Shown here piece by piece: positions 12,664 to 26,489 of a stretch of 64,000 nucleotides of DNA. The position numbers and the translations under genes are program-made. Below the pieces are notes generated by a model, which did no database searches, was not told the origin of the DNA, and saw only the letters and a list, made by a program, of their open reading frames with translations. Every line of letters starts with the position of its first letter. The stretch's first letter is position 1. Location of the stretch: contig NC_084590.1 of the NCBI RefSeq assembly GCF_033807715.1, positions 38,018,005 to 38,082,004 on the forward strand, in the 5' to 3' direction. Source of the stretch: Cololabis saira. Its lineage: Eukaryota > Chordata > Actinopteri > Beloniformes > Belonidae.

Positions 12664-13167
12664 AGGGGACCTATTATGAAAAACATGTTTTCTCTTGCTT
12701 TAACATATATAAAGTGGTTTCCCCTCAACCTGCCAACTCAGAGAAGGAGGAAAGCAACCAAATTCTGCAGTGTCTGTACAGCTGCCCGGATGAGCCATCC
12801 AGTGTGATGTGGATCTACGAGCCGTTCAGATTCTGCTCCCGTCGTTACGTATCGACGGAGCAATTTACATAGGTTGGCCTCCGATGCGTGGAACCACACC
12901 CACAACTAACTCCGCCAGCCGGAGCTTCCGCCATTTTTTCGTAGCGGTGTATCGCGTCATTCAGGCAGCCAATCAGCACAGAGCATCATTATCATAGCCC
13001 CGCCCACTCAGAATCCTGCATAGATAATGAGGTTAGAGACTGGGGTGATAAAGACATAGCTTAGAGGCTGAATTTCTAATTTATTTAGCAAAAACAATCA
13101 AAGGCTTGTTTTTAAGACATTCAAGGCCTGTTTAAAATAGGTATTAGATGCCATAATAGGTCCCCTT
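12664..13167 (+). mobile_element. T2-type MITE, family A copy 2
   Basis: Same ends and middle as copy 1, flanked by TTAA on the left (12660-12663) and TTTAA on the right, one extra T. It is the longest copy, keeping the segment that copy 3 has lost. Confidence 0.85.
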
Positions 13168-14484
13168 TTAAGGTGATTTTTTTTTTTTTTGTTGTTGGTG
13201 GTTTTTAGATAATTCTTTGATCAATTTACAGTGTGAGTCAGTGGAGAGAAGGAGTGGGAGAGATGTGGCTTTTTGCATGTGAAAAAATAAAAGGTTAATA
13301 TTTATTTTTAATTGGAAGCTTCAGTTGGAGCTGATGTACAGTGAGTTGTGATCATTTGGATTTATGGACAGCAAAATTATGTGTAACAGTCCTGACTGAT
13401 GGACCCAGATCTTGTTTTTCAATAGAAAATAGACACTGAGAGCACTTATGTCACTTAAGATGAAAAGGACCATCCAAACATTTATCAGACACAAGTCCAA
13501 AAGGCAGGATCTGTGATTGTATGGTTGTGTCAGTGCCGTTGACAACATTTATGCTCCTGTGCTGTAAAGAAGTGCATCGAGACTTTAGAGCAACATAAAT
13601 TTCCTCCAAGATGACTTCTTTTAAGGGTACATCCATGGATTTTGCAGTCCTTTTTCCCATGAGAGAATGTAGAGAATTATGAAGTAAAGAACTGTGACAA
13701 TGGTGATGTACCAGATACCTTAAGAGTTATGCAGGAACGGGACAAAATAACAATTGACATGCTTCAGTGCTGAGTATCAGAACATCTTTTCAGCTTCACA
13801 GAAACATTTGTTTTGGAATGTGTTGCATGCCTGCAATTCAAGGAGGAATATTTATTACAGCATGGAAGGAAGTTGACATCAATAAATATGATTGGTCTAT
13901 ACCCTATAAAATAGTCAATGCAAGAATAAATGCTTTGGTGGGAATATCCATTTTCCATATAGTGCCAACCTTTTCTGATTTGGGGTTGGATGAAAACTAT
14001 TTGCATGATCAGTTCTTTGAGCCATGTTTTGCTGCACTCCAAAATGCATATTTGGTTGTTATGTAATTTACAATAACAACTTTGAAGGTGCACAAGAATT
14101 TTTATTTTTAAAGCAAAAAACACTCCAAAATCTTCAGTGTGCATTCACTTTTTCCCTTAAAGTCAACAGTTTAGAAAACATTTAGCTGTAATCACAGCTA
14201 CAGTTCTTTGGGTTTTCCCTCTATATGCTTAGCACATCGGATATTTATGCATTTATTAATGCAATACTGCTTCAGCTTGCGAAATTTTCTAAATTGGATT
14301 AAATTGTGTGCTTTGGGATCATATCACAAGTTCCAGATATTTGCCTTTTAAATACTCCATTGTAGGTTTAATAGCATGTTTGAGATCATTACCCTCCCAC
14401 CCCCCGTCTGCATATATATTAATGGTTAATACCAAGATTGGCAAAACCTAAATGCCACATATATATGCAGTTTAATTTTGCAAC

Positions 14485-14651
<167 letters not shown>

Positions 14652-17364
14652 CCTTCAACAGCCCTCTTGACGGTCTAGCCATATTGTATTGATCCCTAGA
14701 AGAAAAAAAAGAATAAATAATTCTGCCAAAGGGGACTAAGCTCACCGACGGTGAGACGTGAAAGACCAGGAAAGAGGGGGTCTTTTTCCACTCTTTCCTG
14801 AGATCATTATCTTGATAGAAGTTCAACCTCCTTCACAGTCGCACAGGTTTTGTTAGCATTGATCTGTATGCAGCTCCCGACGGAGATGCTCCGATTGTAT
14901 AGACCAGTCCTGGTTTTTCTGAAGCTAGTAAGGGAAAAATAAACCTCTTATTTGTTAGGACTTGATCTTTTTTTCCACAAATATATGAAACAGTCAGCAA
15001 GAAAAATGTCTTTGGCTATATTTTTTATTATAATGCCACTATTTCATATCAAAACTTGGTTGCATACTTGATGAGATTGCTATAAAAGCTGAGAACAATG
15101 TTAGACACATGTTTATGTGAGGCTTCATGTTTTCTATCTGCAGCCAACAGATGTCTGCTGCTGGCATATAATAACATAACCTGTCGATTCTGAACCTTTA
15201 GTCTGTGCATTCACTACGGATGTCCGTGTATGTGTTTAATAATTCATTGTGTTGGAGTTTTGAGGTTTTGCATCTTTTTATAGCTGCATAAGAACTGAAA
15301 TTTCAGTAAAATCCTTCAGTGTTCCTTCAGGTGACTAGTCCATGTAAACCTCTGAAGGAAAAGGAAAGCAGTTTCGAAATGTGTAAATAAGTAGAGTAAG
15401 AACATAATCCAAGTATCTTAAGGAGGTGTTCATACTTTAAAGTAGCATTTCATGAATAAGTATACAGCGTTGCTGGACGCATTTGTACATGACAGAATGA
15501 AATTAGATCCATGATGTTCAGGCGGCGTATGATTCTGAAGAGTAAGCAGGGTGAAAAGAGTTTAGGAAAATAATCAGAGAATTTATCATTTTCATATCCC
15601 AGCAATTACTGCAGATGGGAATCTGCCAGGATTAACTACAAGCATGAAAAAACCAGTAATTCCCCAGTCTCGGATTATTTAACAAATGACACAGTGAGTT
15701 TAGCAGGAGACCTCTTCACCACGACTCTTCTTCTGCCTAAATAATAATGTTTAAACGAAAGCAGAGACTTTCCTTTCCAGGCTCAATATAGATGATGTCA
15801 TTACAGTTTATAACAGGTCATCACAACAAAGAACATAGAAACTAATGTATAGACTGAAAATATGCGGAGGTTTTTGATAAAACTCATTAGAAACAAAGGG
15901 CTTACTAATATGAAGTCATTGTAAAAGGAAAATGGTAAAAAGATCCATAGTTGTGCTCTTACTGCCCTTATCTAAATAGGTGATGTTGGCTTAGCAAAGG
16001 TTTTTCTGTTTCCTCGCTGCTGAAGAGTCAGATTGGGCTGCAGGAGAGAGGATGAATGACAAGTGCTACTGCACTGCCAAAATTACCATCAGGTCCAAAA
16101 CTCCTTCATTTATTTGATGGTTATTTTCCTCTAGTTTTGAGCAGCTTCTACTCTGTCATAACTTTTAGTTTGACGTGAAGAGATTTCTATCAGGGTACTA
16201 GTCAAATTGTTATGAGCTGAAGAGGACACCTTCAGTTTTCTTTTTGTTTTTTTCTTTGCTCTCCTGGAGGTCCCATCTCCCTTCAAACAAAATATTTTCA
16301 AACAAGGACTGTGAGTTGATTAGACAGAAACCTTGTGGCTATGAGTAATGCTGCTGAGTCCAATTAAGCCAATGTACCTATGAATCCAGTCAACCCGATG
16401 TGATCTTCGCTGCCTGTGCATATATTTGCCTCTAACTCTTATCACCTGAAAGATTCAGAGTCACTGACAAATCAGCTGTGAATATATCTGGAGAGCTGCT
16501 GAACTTATTCTGTTAGTCATTTCATTCATGTTTAAATGTTGAGAATTTAAAATCAGAGAAGGTCAGAGGAAACGCATCCTACATACAAATAAGTCATATG
16601 CAGTTACAACAGGGATATGTGGCAGTTCATGGCAGGAACATTTGCTTAATTGCTAGGTAGCTCCTAATTATTATTACATTATTACAGTTCCAAATCATAT
16701 AAATGAGTTGAGTTATACATGTACAAGCCGGTTGATGCAGCCGCTAAGAAACTATTCTGAATTTATGATTTGCTTACAGTGAGTTCTCTGAAGCCTGCAA
16801 CAACTCACAAGTGAAATGATTGTTAGTCTGGAGGAAGCCATAAATCAAACTCTGTTTGTCATCTATTAATACTGTGCCGCTCTGGCTCTTGAGCTCCACA
16901 AGCAGCCAGAGTTTGCACGTTCTTCCTTTTTCCCGAGGTTGAAAGTTTTCCTCTGAAAGATCAAGGTTTTTTAGAAAAAAGAAAGTTCCTCAAAGTTCCC
17001 CTGGCTGGTGATTGATTTACTCACCCCTCCATGGTCTGCAGCGCGCAGACAGCTCTGGAGGTGGAACCGTGCCGTAATTGAGGTGAATGCGCAGAGCTTT
17101 AACGCTGCAGGCACAAAACCCACACAATTAGGAAGGACTAATGACGCCAGGTAGCGCCTATTATTGCTCCACAAAAAGCCGCAGGGACTACTATAGTTTG
17201 TATCATTGATTCTTCATTAGTGATAAGGAAGAGGAAATATGGTATTAAACAAATAATCACCAACTTCACGCAAGCCATTTGTGTGCTGGCAAAACAGTGA
17301 ATATATGTGAGTCATTTAATGAAGCCGATTGATTGAATCATCAAAGACATCTCTGTGTTTTCAG

Positions 17365-17404
17365 AGCCAAGATGAGGCGGATGCCATTCACAGCAGTCAC
17401 CTGG
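17365..17404 (+). CDS. b3glct: b3glct exon 3
   Basis: 40-nt exon between gtgttttcag and gtaagc. It enters in phase 0, leaves in phase 1 and reads SQDEADAIHSSHL plus one G, which with AT of exon 4 makes the Asp before LQEIVFV. Human has a similarly variable, charged stretch here. The phases on both sides and the exon count (three exons before the one starting at recalled human c.161) are the main support. Confidence 0.8.
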
Positions 17405-18901
17405 GTAAGCCCTCTTTTTCTTTTTTAATGGGTGTAAAAATAAAGTCAACAAGAAAGAAAGAAAAATGTAATAGTCTTTGCATGTCAGGGGCCAGGGCTT
17501 TCTGAGAAAGAAAGAATAACAAGATAACAAATTTGTATTTGCAAGGAGGGTACCTGAAAAGCACATTAGTGAAGTGCAATTCAGAAATAAGCCTTCTCGG
17601 AGCAGTTATTTCTGGGGAAATGTTTAACAAAGATATAATGGCATATCGTTGCAGATCCAGGATCTTTGTTTCATTAACCCTCACACACTACAGAATTATC
17701 CTGCAGTCTTTACCCATTGACACTATTGTTTAATATCTCAAAACAATATTATGTATTCATAAAATGCATGGAAACCTTGTGTATGTTTACTAATGGCTAC
17801 ATTTTTATAGCAGGAGATTTGCATCCTTGCGTGTGAAAGTCATCATGTCTTGCGTGGCATTTATTGTTCAGAAATTGAGGATTTGATGTGCATATCTCTT
17901 CAATCATAAATCGTATGTCTTGAATTGAAAATTGATGGGTGGCATGGAATTAAAATGTCAAATGAAAACGGCAAAATGGGCTTTTGTTTGAGCCTCACCT
18001 GGAAAATTTATCACTCACTTACTTCATAAATATAGTTCAATCTCTTCACTGATTTGACAGCTAATGGGATTTTTATAAATGGAGCAAATAAAAAGATCTC
18101 TTTAATGCCATTCATCCTTCAGGGGTTTTAAATAATCACCATATTGGAGTGTTGTTTTTTTTAAAGGAGCCTTCAATGGAGTCGGAGCTCTTTTCTTTCT
18201 GGACTTCTGTGTGTTCTTTCAACTAGTAGATGTAGTACAAAGTACAAAAAAACAACTTGATAATTCCCCCATTGAGCACGTCAGAACAGAGATGTGAACA
18301 GACAGCTATTTGAAAAATTGCTACTGACATTTATTTGTTTTTTTTTTGCCACGGCCATAGTTTATATAGGAGAGAGAGAAACCCCTCCTGCAGAATGTCG
18401 CCTCGTTATAAGAATGAATCACTCCATCTGTTATTTCAGGCGGATCTATAATTGAATCCTCGATGGAGTTTGTTGTGACCACGCTGCAGAGATGTCCTCT
18501 GCAATGCATGCATGCAAAAGTCTGGGCATCTGCGGTCTAAATTCAATCCTGGTGAAAAGTTAAATGATCAGCTGGAATCGATTCATCACATGCCGAAGTG
18601 GCAAAGTCAGGGCCCCCACTGCTGAAACCAAGCCTCTAAACCAGGGCTCTTCAAGTCCGGTCCTCGAGGGGCCGCCGTCACGCATGCTATGGTTCTGAAC
18701 ACACACTTGGACAAAGCCTTGTTCTAAAGGGCCACAATCCAGTTATCATAGTGTCAAGTCCCAGGTCCGGATGAATGGCAGGGCTGAGTGACAGAAGGCA
18801 TCTGATATAGAAAAATTATGTCAGATCAGAATGTGAAACACAACGATCCACTGTGGTGACATCTGAAGGGAAAGGCTGAAATAAGTTACTTCTCAATTTA
18901 A

Positions 18902-19275
18902 AGGGGCCCGATTATGAAAAACACATTTTCTCTTGCTTTAACATATATAAAGTGGTCTCCCCTCAGGCTGCCAACTCAGAGAAGGAGGAAAGCAACCACA
19001 TTCTGCAGTGTCTGTACAGCCGCCCGGGTGAGCCGGAGCTTCCGCCATTTTTTCGTAGCGGTGTATCGCATCATTCAGGCAGCCAATCAGCACAGAGCCT
19101 CATTATCATAGCCCCGCCCACTCAGAATCCTGCATGGATAATGAGGTTAGAGAATGGAAAGATACAGACATGGCTCAGAGGCTGAATTTCTACTTTATTT
19201 AGCAAAAACAATCAAAAGCTTGTTTTTAAGACATTCAAGTTTAAAATAGGTATTAGATGCCATAATAGGTCCCCT
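18902..19275 (+). mobile_element. T2-type MITE, family A copy 3 (internally deleted)
   Basis: Ends aggggcccgattatg and cataataggtcccct, with TTAA on both sides (18898-18901 and 19276-19279). About 125 bp of the middle, present in copy 2 between gatgagcc and gccggagc, is missing here. The join reads gtgagccggagc. Confidence 0.85.
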
Positions 19276-21920
19276 TTAAGTAATCAATAATCCATGATTT
19301 CTAAAACATATACATTTAAAGGTGATTTCTTTAATGAGTTAAGATTTTTTAGGCTTATTTACTATAAAAATAAAGAAAGTTAAAAAAAATGGTATGAGAT
19401 AAAGGTTAGGTATGTTGAAAGGCCAATGTACTTCTTGCATCACTTGTAGAAAAACATTAGTCTTTTAAAGCTCTTAATTTGTAACATGTCGCACTTTTTG
19501 GGATTTAATCGTTTTTCAGCTGAATATTTAATTTGTGACATTTGCATATGAAGGGAGTGACAGTAGGATTTTTGCGTTCAATTGGAACTATATGTCTTGA
19601 AGATTTCCACCTAGTCTTCAAAAAAAAAAGACTTCAGTTGTTTATAATGTTTATGTCAAAACTTATTACACAAATCTGCCCTAAAATGTTGAGGTGTCAG
19701 TGTCATATTTAGACTCTGGAGTGTCTTATGGTGATCAGGTCATTCTATACTTTAAGGTTTAATAATAACTCGAATGTTGTGCACATTTTTGTGCCTCTAT
19801 ATCTTGAAAGCAAATGAAAAGCCTAAGAATTTTTGCACCCATGTCCAGCTGCATATATTGCTTTTATTGCTGCATACGTTATCTCAGCAGCACATAGAGC
19901 TGAAACCTCGGAGCGTAAGCTTCCAGCTATCTGTGCTATTTAAATGCCAGAGGAAATCGTCCAAAGCAGCTGAATATATTGCAGATGGTTTCTTCGAATG
20001 TGAGTGCTAAAACTTGCTTAGATGCATATCTTCTCCATTAGTGCCCTGGGCTGTGTTGAATATAACATAACCTCCCATAGCACATCCAAATCCAATCAGT
20101 TTTCTCTGTTTATTCCCTTCATTTTGTTGTGGTCTTTTATTGTAGCCCCCCAGTATCTACAGTGCACTGTAAGCTTACAGGAACATACTCCTTCAATTGA
20201 TTTATTAAGTTTAAGTGACACATTTTTACACAACCGCCTCCCCATTTCCACTTTTCCTTTCTCTAAATCGTTTTTTATTAAAGAACATTCAAAACGGGCA
20301 AAAACCAGTGAGCATCATCATAATCCGAAATTTGTTCCACCTACTCAGTCCGCTCCATTTATTTCATTCCAGACTGATGCTCTCAAAAGGAATAGAAAAA
20401 AGAAAGATGTATTATTTGCATAGTGCCTCATCCTAGAAGCTGCATAATGAATGGTAATTTAGAAGTCGGTGCGTTTTCGGTTAGGGTTTGCAGTCTCTTC
20501 TTTAATTGTTTCTGAATGATAACAAAAACTAGGAGGAAAGCACATCTCACTGAATTAAAAAAACATATAATTTTAATTCATATTTGGATTTTGCTGGTCA
20601 GGCTGTGCCGTAGTCCACTCATATGAAGAAAAATTGAAGGGTATTTGAGAGTGAAAATACTGATTTGTTATACGCCAGGGAATTAAAGTGCACTTCTTGT
20701 GTGTTTAGGTGGAAGGACATTATTAAGTTGCTGCTCTGTGGAAGTATATTGTTGCCTTTCATGTATTATTTTATTCATGAGCAGCATTTGTTGGCATTTT
20801 ATTTCGTTTTATGTATTTGTAGCTTGCCATGATTGTTCATGAACTTCAAAAGATAAAAATTGTGAACGGAACCGGTCCTATTTGACTTTAGAGTCACATC
20901 ACATCCACATTCATCCCTAATGAGTGTTTTATTTATCATTTATGCTTCCACAGTGAACTAACAAGTCCCCATCAAAGCCGTGAAACATGCTTCATGACCA
21001 TCATAACCACCAGCCTGCTCTTGTTGTACAGGTCACTTAAAAAAATCCTCCTGCTCCTCTTGCACGTATGGCGGTATCACTCCTCAATATTTAAGCTCTC
21101 ACGTTCCCCGCAGCTGCCCCAAACCTTTTTCATGATGTGCCACGGCTCAGGGACTTTTCTGAACTCTCAATTGGCTTTTTTTTTTAGATTAGACCCCATT
21201 ATTGTCCCTGGATGGAGAACGCATTTTTAATGCGTGCTGGGGAATGTAAATGCAAGGCGTGTTATTGCCTCCGTTGTGCCTGAAGCAGGGTTGGGGGGGG
21301 GGGGGGGACGACTCGGGGCGTCTATGAGTGGTAATGTGTAACATGATGGCCTGCTGTCTGTTTGCCTGGCCTCGCTGCCTTCACCAACATCAGAAGAGCT
21401 CGCTGGATGCAGGAGATGGAGCGGGTGGTGTGGCGGACCCATGCTGAGTAACAACAGGATTTTAGTAGCGACTTCACCCAAATCGTGTTGCACGAATATG
21501 AGCAGCAGTCTCCCTCTGCCACTCCTGCTGTTCTGTTCAATGACCGCAAGGAACTTCCTTCTGAGGCTCTTCAGTTTGTTAATGACCCCAGTTTCGTTCC
21601 CTGCAAAGCCGGGTGTCTGTCATTTCAGTAGCCAGCTGCAGATTACGGGTTCTGCAATAAGCCGATTTATGACACCCACGGCTCTGAGAATGTGGAGCTC
21701 GCAAACATCCTCGTCCTTTCATCAACAGATCCCACCCATGACCCTCCACGCCGCGTCACTTTACACTAACATTAGGCCTGACCTGCGATGAAGTGTACCC
21801 TCAGAGTTATTGGTAGAGTCAGCTCAGCACACGCCTCCCCATGTCAGTTGATGTAAAAAGGACAGGCGGCATGCCAGATTCAGGTGTTCAGGGCCTAATT
21901 AGATTTCTGTACCTGTAGAC

Positions 21921-22670
21921 TAGGGCTGTTCGATTTTGCCCAAAAATAAAATCTCGATTTTTTTTCTCTCAAAATCCGATTTTCGATTACGATTATTTTG
22001 TGAATTGACAAAAGGCAAATAAATGATTTCAAATATGCTGTTTTTTTATTGAACATTTGCCCCATTGGGCTTTAAGTGCAAACTTTGCTCTTATTAAACC
22101 AAAAATGAATGAATAAAGTCCAAAACTCTGTAAAATAAGTTGAAAAACAGTTTTAAAAAATATAATAAAATATAAAGTTTTATCTCTGAAAAACAAAATC
22201 AGCAAATAAGTACTTGCAAACATACAGTAAGTTATATTTCCAATTAAATAAAACAAGACATTTTCTAATTAAACTAAACTGGGTCTTTGCATGCTAAATA
22301 ATAATGCAACCCATGAAGGAGGTAAAGGTGTGTAATGTCAGTCATTACATTTGCTATTCACATTTGCAAGTTTTTTGCAAGGAACACGAGCCGGTCTACC
22401 GCATCTGTCTTGAGGGATGCCCGGTGGCATGTTACAACGCCCCCTCCTACACTAAAGAGCCTCTCCCATGGGGCACTTGTCGCAGGTATTGAGAGGGATT
22501 TCCATCAATCATTAATATGGTATCAATCATTAATATGTGTGCAGACAAGGTAAAAAAAAAATTAAAAAAAAAAAAAAGTGAAAAATCGATTTTACGAGTT
22601 TCACGTTTTAACATCGTTCTAATTACATAATCGCGATTACGATTTAAAATCGATTAATCGAACAGCCCTA
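21921..22670 (-). mobile_element. hAT element with transposase relic, 750 bp
   Basis: Ends tagggctgttcgatt and aatcgaacagcccta are exact inverted repeats, flanked by the perfect 8-bp duplication ctgtagac (21913-21920 and 22671-22678). On the minus strand about 22366-22477 reads WERLFSVGGGVVTCHRASLK and then TDAVDRLVFLAKNL, the C-terminal dimerisation block of hAT transposases. The rest of the transposase is missing, so this is an internally deleted derivative. Confidence 0.9.
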
Positions 22671-22689
22671 CTGTAGACAGGTACTTGGA

Positions 22690-23340
22690 GTCACATCTTA
22701 TGAACAAACTTCTCCAGCTGCCTCAGTTGTCAAGGCTTTCTTCTCCAGACTGAATGTTTCAGCTGTTTTCCACAGCTGTTCAATGGGATTTAGATCAGGA
22801 AGGACACTTCAGAATGGTCCATAGTTGTATTCTTAGCCATTCTTGGGTGTTTTTCGCTGTGTGTTTTCAGTCATTTTCCTGTTGGAGGACCAATGACCTG
22901 TGACTGAGACCAAGCTTTCCAACGCTGGGGAGCACATTTCCCACCAGAATACATTAATAGTCTGCAGATTTCATTAAGAGTCTGTGCCGGGTGCAACAAA
23001 GCAGCTCTGAGACATAACCGAGCCTCCTCCATGTTTCTCATTTTTGCCTGTGTGAACCACAAAGCTCCAGTTTGGTCTCATTTGTCCAAAGGAGGAGCAT
23101 TGTGGTTTATAGATAAGCATTTTGACAAATCCCAGTCTGGCTTTTTGATGATTTGCTTCCAACCTTGGACTCCTCAGTTGTCTTCCTTTAAGTCCACTTT
23201 GGCTGAGACAGTGACGGATGGTGCAATCTGACATCGATGTACCTCGACCTTGCAGTTCACCTTGAATCCCTTTGGATGAAGCTCTGGGCTCTTGCTGTAT
23301 GATTTGTATTACCCTTCTCTACAAGTTGACATGGCAGGAA
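22690..23340 (-). pseudogene. Tc1-like transposase relic
   Basis: On the minus strand the order is as in Tc1 transposase: SDCTIRHCLSQSGLKGRQLR (helix-turn-helix end), then HGGGSVM, and, near 22755-22800, DLNPIEQLWK, the block holding the last catalytic acidic residue. Stops and frameshifts separate these blocks. It directly adjoins the hAT element at 21921-22670. Confidence 0.8.
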
Positions 23341-23877
23341 AAAAGTGTTACTGACTCCTCCGCCACCATCTAATATTTATGCAGTCACCTGGATCCAGCT
23401 ACTTTAGGCCAGAGGGTGTAAACACATCTTCAGTGTTCACAAGATGTTGACTGAACTCCTCTTTTATATTTATTTTCCCTGTTTTCTTCCCAATTTTCTT
23501 TAGAATGCCTGGCTGCTTGAGTGTGACAAATCCCTGCTGTGTCTGCTTTCCTTCATTTATATCTCCAAACACAACTAACAACGTGATTTTCCAAAGTCAA
23601 ACAAGATCAGGCGGCCATCCCAAGAAAAGTCAGAAAAAACCCTCAGCGTATGTAGGCAAAGGGGCTTTAAAATCGTTTACCATTCCCAAAATTCTGCCTT
23701 TTGGAAAGGAGAGGAAAAACTAGTTTATTTTCAAGTGATGTCTCATCCTGTTTCGTTTCATTTGATAGCATTGTGGGGATTGCAAGCAAAACCTAGAGTC
23801 TGTTAAGAATTAATTGCATATTCTTCCTGAATTATTGATATTAAGTGAGGTTTAAGGGTTGAGTTCAGCGCTCATTA

Positions 23878-24563
23878 GGCCCCGTTTACACGTAGCCGGG
23901 TATTTACAAAAACGGAGGCGTTTTCATGCGTTTTGGCCGTCCGTTTACACGGAAACGGAGGTCAAAGTCACCAAAAACGATCATTTCTGAAAACTCCGGC
24001 CAAAGTGGAGATTTTCAAAAACTCCGTTTTCCCGTTTGCGTCTAAACGGAGGAAAACGGAGATTTAAGCTTCAGAACGTCACATTATGCACCAGAAACTC
24101 ACCAGCGTCATGTGTGCGACCTGTGTTTACAATTAGTTTGGCCACCGTCAATATTTTCTTGTATTTTACCTGTTTAATATAAAGTCACACTTAAAAGTAA
24201 CTCCCCCCCCCCCGTCCAGCCTCCTGCTCATTCAAGCCTGTGAGCGCGTCAGCCAGCAGCATGAAGCCTGAATTATGGTTCCGCGTTAAATCGACGGCGT
24301 AGGGTACGCGGCGACGCGCAAGGTACGTGCGCGTCGCCGCGTACCCTACGCCGTAGGCTCTGCGTTATGTAACGCGGACCATAAATCAGCCCTTAACTGG
24401 AAGTTACACACGTGTCATTTGTTGATGTTTTTCCAGGATTCTGATTGGCTTGCATGACGTTAAGAGCGTTTTCATGCGGGTCCGTGTAAACGAGGATTTT
24501 TTTGAAAACGTAGAGGGGAAAATATCCGTTTTTGTAAATACCCGGCTACGTGTAAACGTGGCC
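23878..24563. mobile_element. PIF/Harbinger-like element with long inverted repeats, 686 bp
   Basis: The ends ggccccgtttacacgtagcc and ggctacgtgtaaacgtggcc start inverted repeats of nearly 40 bp that run on through gggtatttacaaaaacgga. TTA on both sides (23875-23877 and 24564-24566) fits the 3-bp TWA target of PIF/Harbinger. No transposase. A second hairpin element is inserted at about 24266-24393. Superfamily is inferred from the target only. Confidence 0.7.
24266..24393. mobile_element. nested hairpin MITE (copy 1)
   Basis: Outer ends cctgaattatggttccgcgtt and aacgcggaccataaatcagc are inverted repeats. The centre is a perfect 27-bp inverted repeat (24294-24320 with 24328-24354) around a 7-base loop, very GC-rich. 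It lies inside the PIF-like element; a relative sits inside another such element at about 56330-56426. Confidence 0.8.
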
Positions 24564-25736
24564 TTAGTCTTCAGGAGAAGTGTCCATGGAGTCATGAACT
24601 CTAAAGAACCTCTAAAGAATGTGATTAGCATAAGTTAGAGGTGTATTTTAGTTGTTTTATTCTCCCTCTGACGTTTTACGCCTCGCATCTGGTTTGTTTT
24701 TGTGTTACTACTTGGAGAGAATTGAAATATGATAAATCTTTTACAGGGAATTTTTCCCTCTTGCATGCTTCTCTTTCTCAGGCAAAGATTTTTCTTGTTT
24801 TTTTTTGCGCTGGCAGTGCATCTGTCAATCCCTTTGCTGGCATTTTCCTCATTTCATTCTATTTCTGTCTTCTTCTTCCTGTTTTCTGTGTTCCGCTCCA
24901 TATCTTATGGGAAGATATTTGTTATATTGACCCTTTTCAGATGTAATCTGAAAGTTAAATACTCCATACTCTCTATTGAGCTTCTGCAAGGCAATTAAAA
25001 GTATGTATTAACATAAAAAGGAGCCTGATGATAGAAAATCATTCCGCCCTCTGCATGATCCACAGACCTGTGCCATGCTAGATGATCACCACTATTGAAG
25101 ATAAATCATTTTTATATCTAAATCAAACTCAGCCAAAGAAAGCTGGCTGTATTGAATCTGTGCTTTCAGACTGAGTATCTGTGGACTGACTGTTAAATCT
25201 TACTTCTCGTCTGTGTCATGTTCATGAGTAGCTCGGTCGACGAGTAGTGTCTGCAGCACAGCTTGCACCACTGCCTCCCCCGATTTGAACCATTTTGGAG
25301 GTGAAAAGGGAAGAGATAGAGTGGAGAATTCACAGGAGAAGGATAATTGTGGGCCATCTTGTTTCTGTGAGTCCAATCATATGAATCAGTGGAGTGAAGC
25401 AGGCCTCACTCCACCATGATAAAGCAGCGAGATGGAGAATGAGGCTGTTGACTATGGGGAAGAACTATTGACATCTGCTGTCCTTGTAATGTTGCCACAT
25501 CATGCATGTGCTTAGTGAAAAATGGGAATAGTTATACTCCCGGCTGAAATACACATTCCTGTGACAGCTCTCCTGGCTACACACACCTCCTTTACAACAC
25601 TGATGGAGGTGACACAGCTGCAGGACTGCCTAAAGGCAGCAATTACATCGGTCTGTGTCTCTGTGGGGCTCAGCCCAGGCATAAGCGCTGTGTCACCATG
25701 GGACGCTGCCCTTTGCATATCTTCAACAATATATTG

Positions 25737-25762
25737 ATTTTTTTTTTTTTTTTTTTTTTTTT
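25737..25762. repeat. poly-T tract
   Basis: A run of about 26 T residues in intron 3, with no LINE or SINE body recognisable next to it. Confidence 0.8.
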
Positions 25763-26489
25763 ACACTTTTCTCATGTTTGAAGGTCTACGAAGCCTCAAC
25801 TTGCCTCGACTGCACTTGTAACACTCAAATGTGCATCCTCTTCCCGAATAATGCAGGTGGCTGTGTTCAAGTCACAACATTGAGTAAGGGTTGCGGAGCA
25901 AAGCTCTATTTCAGAGTTAAAATACCCCATTTGCTGACTGACTCAGAGCGGTCACATTCTGAAGCACTTAAGAACACACGTAGACCTCTGCACACCTCCA
26001 CATATTCCCTTTAGTCTGGCTTTTTTCAACAGTTTGGCGACCTCAGTCATTTGTCATTCAGGATGCCAGTATTTTGCACGTGCTGCATGTTGGTGCTTCG
26101 TACTGTAAGTGTACGTTTTATTTGTTGTAGTATTTTGCTGCCACGGTGCATAAATGATGTGAAACTGAGTCTAAAAATAATTCAGATTTATCCAATGATG
26201 CCCAGACTTCCAGTGTCAGCCCATCTGGGATCCCTTGAACTAACTGCTCTTGCTGATACTTGTAGTGTCTTCCTTCCAATACTGGTACTTACAATGAAGT
26301 GCTGTGTGTTCAAAGGCTTTTGAAAGTCATGATTTCCCTCTGTGAGGTTGATTTAACTCTTTCCCTTTTCTGCTTGTTGGTGTAGAAGTCAAAATCGTCC
26401 GAAGAGTCAGGATAAAGAGTCCTCAGTCAGTGCAACTGCAGTTTTTGTCCGTTATTTAGCTCTCTTTTTTTAAGTGTAACTTAGTCCTT

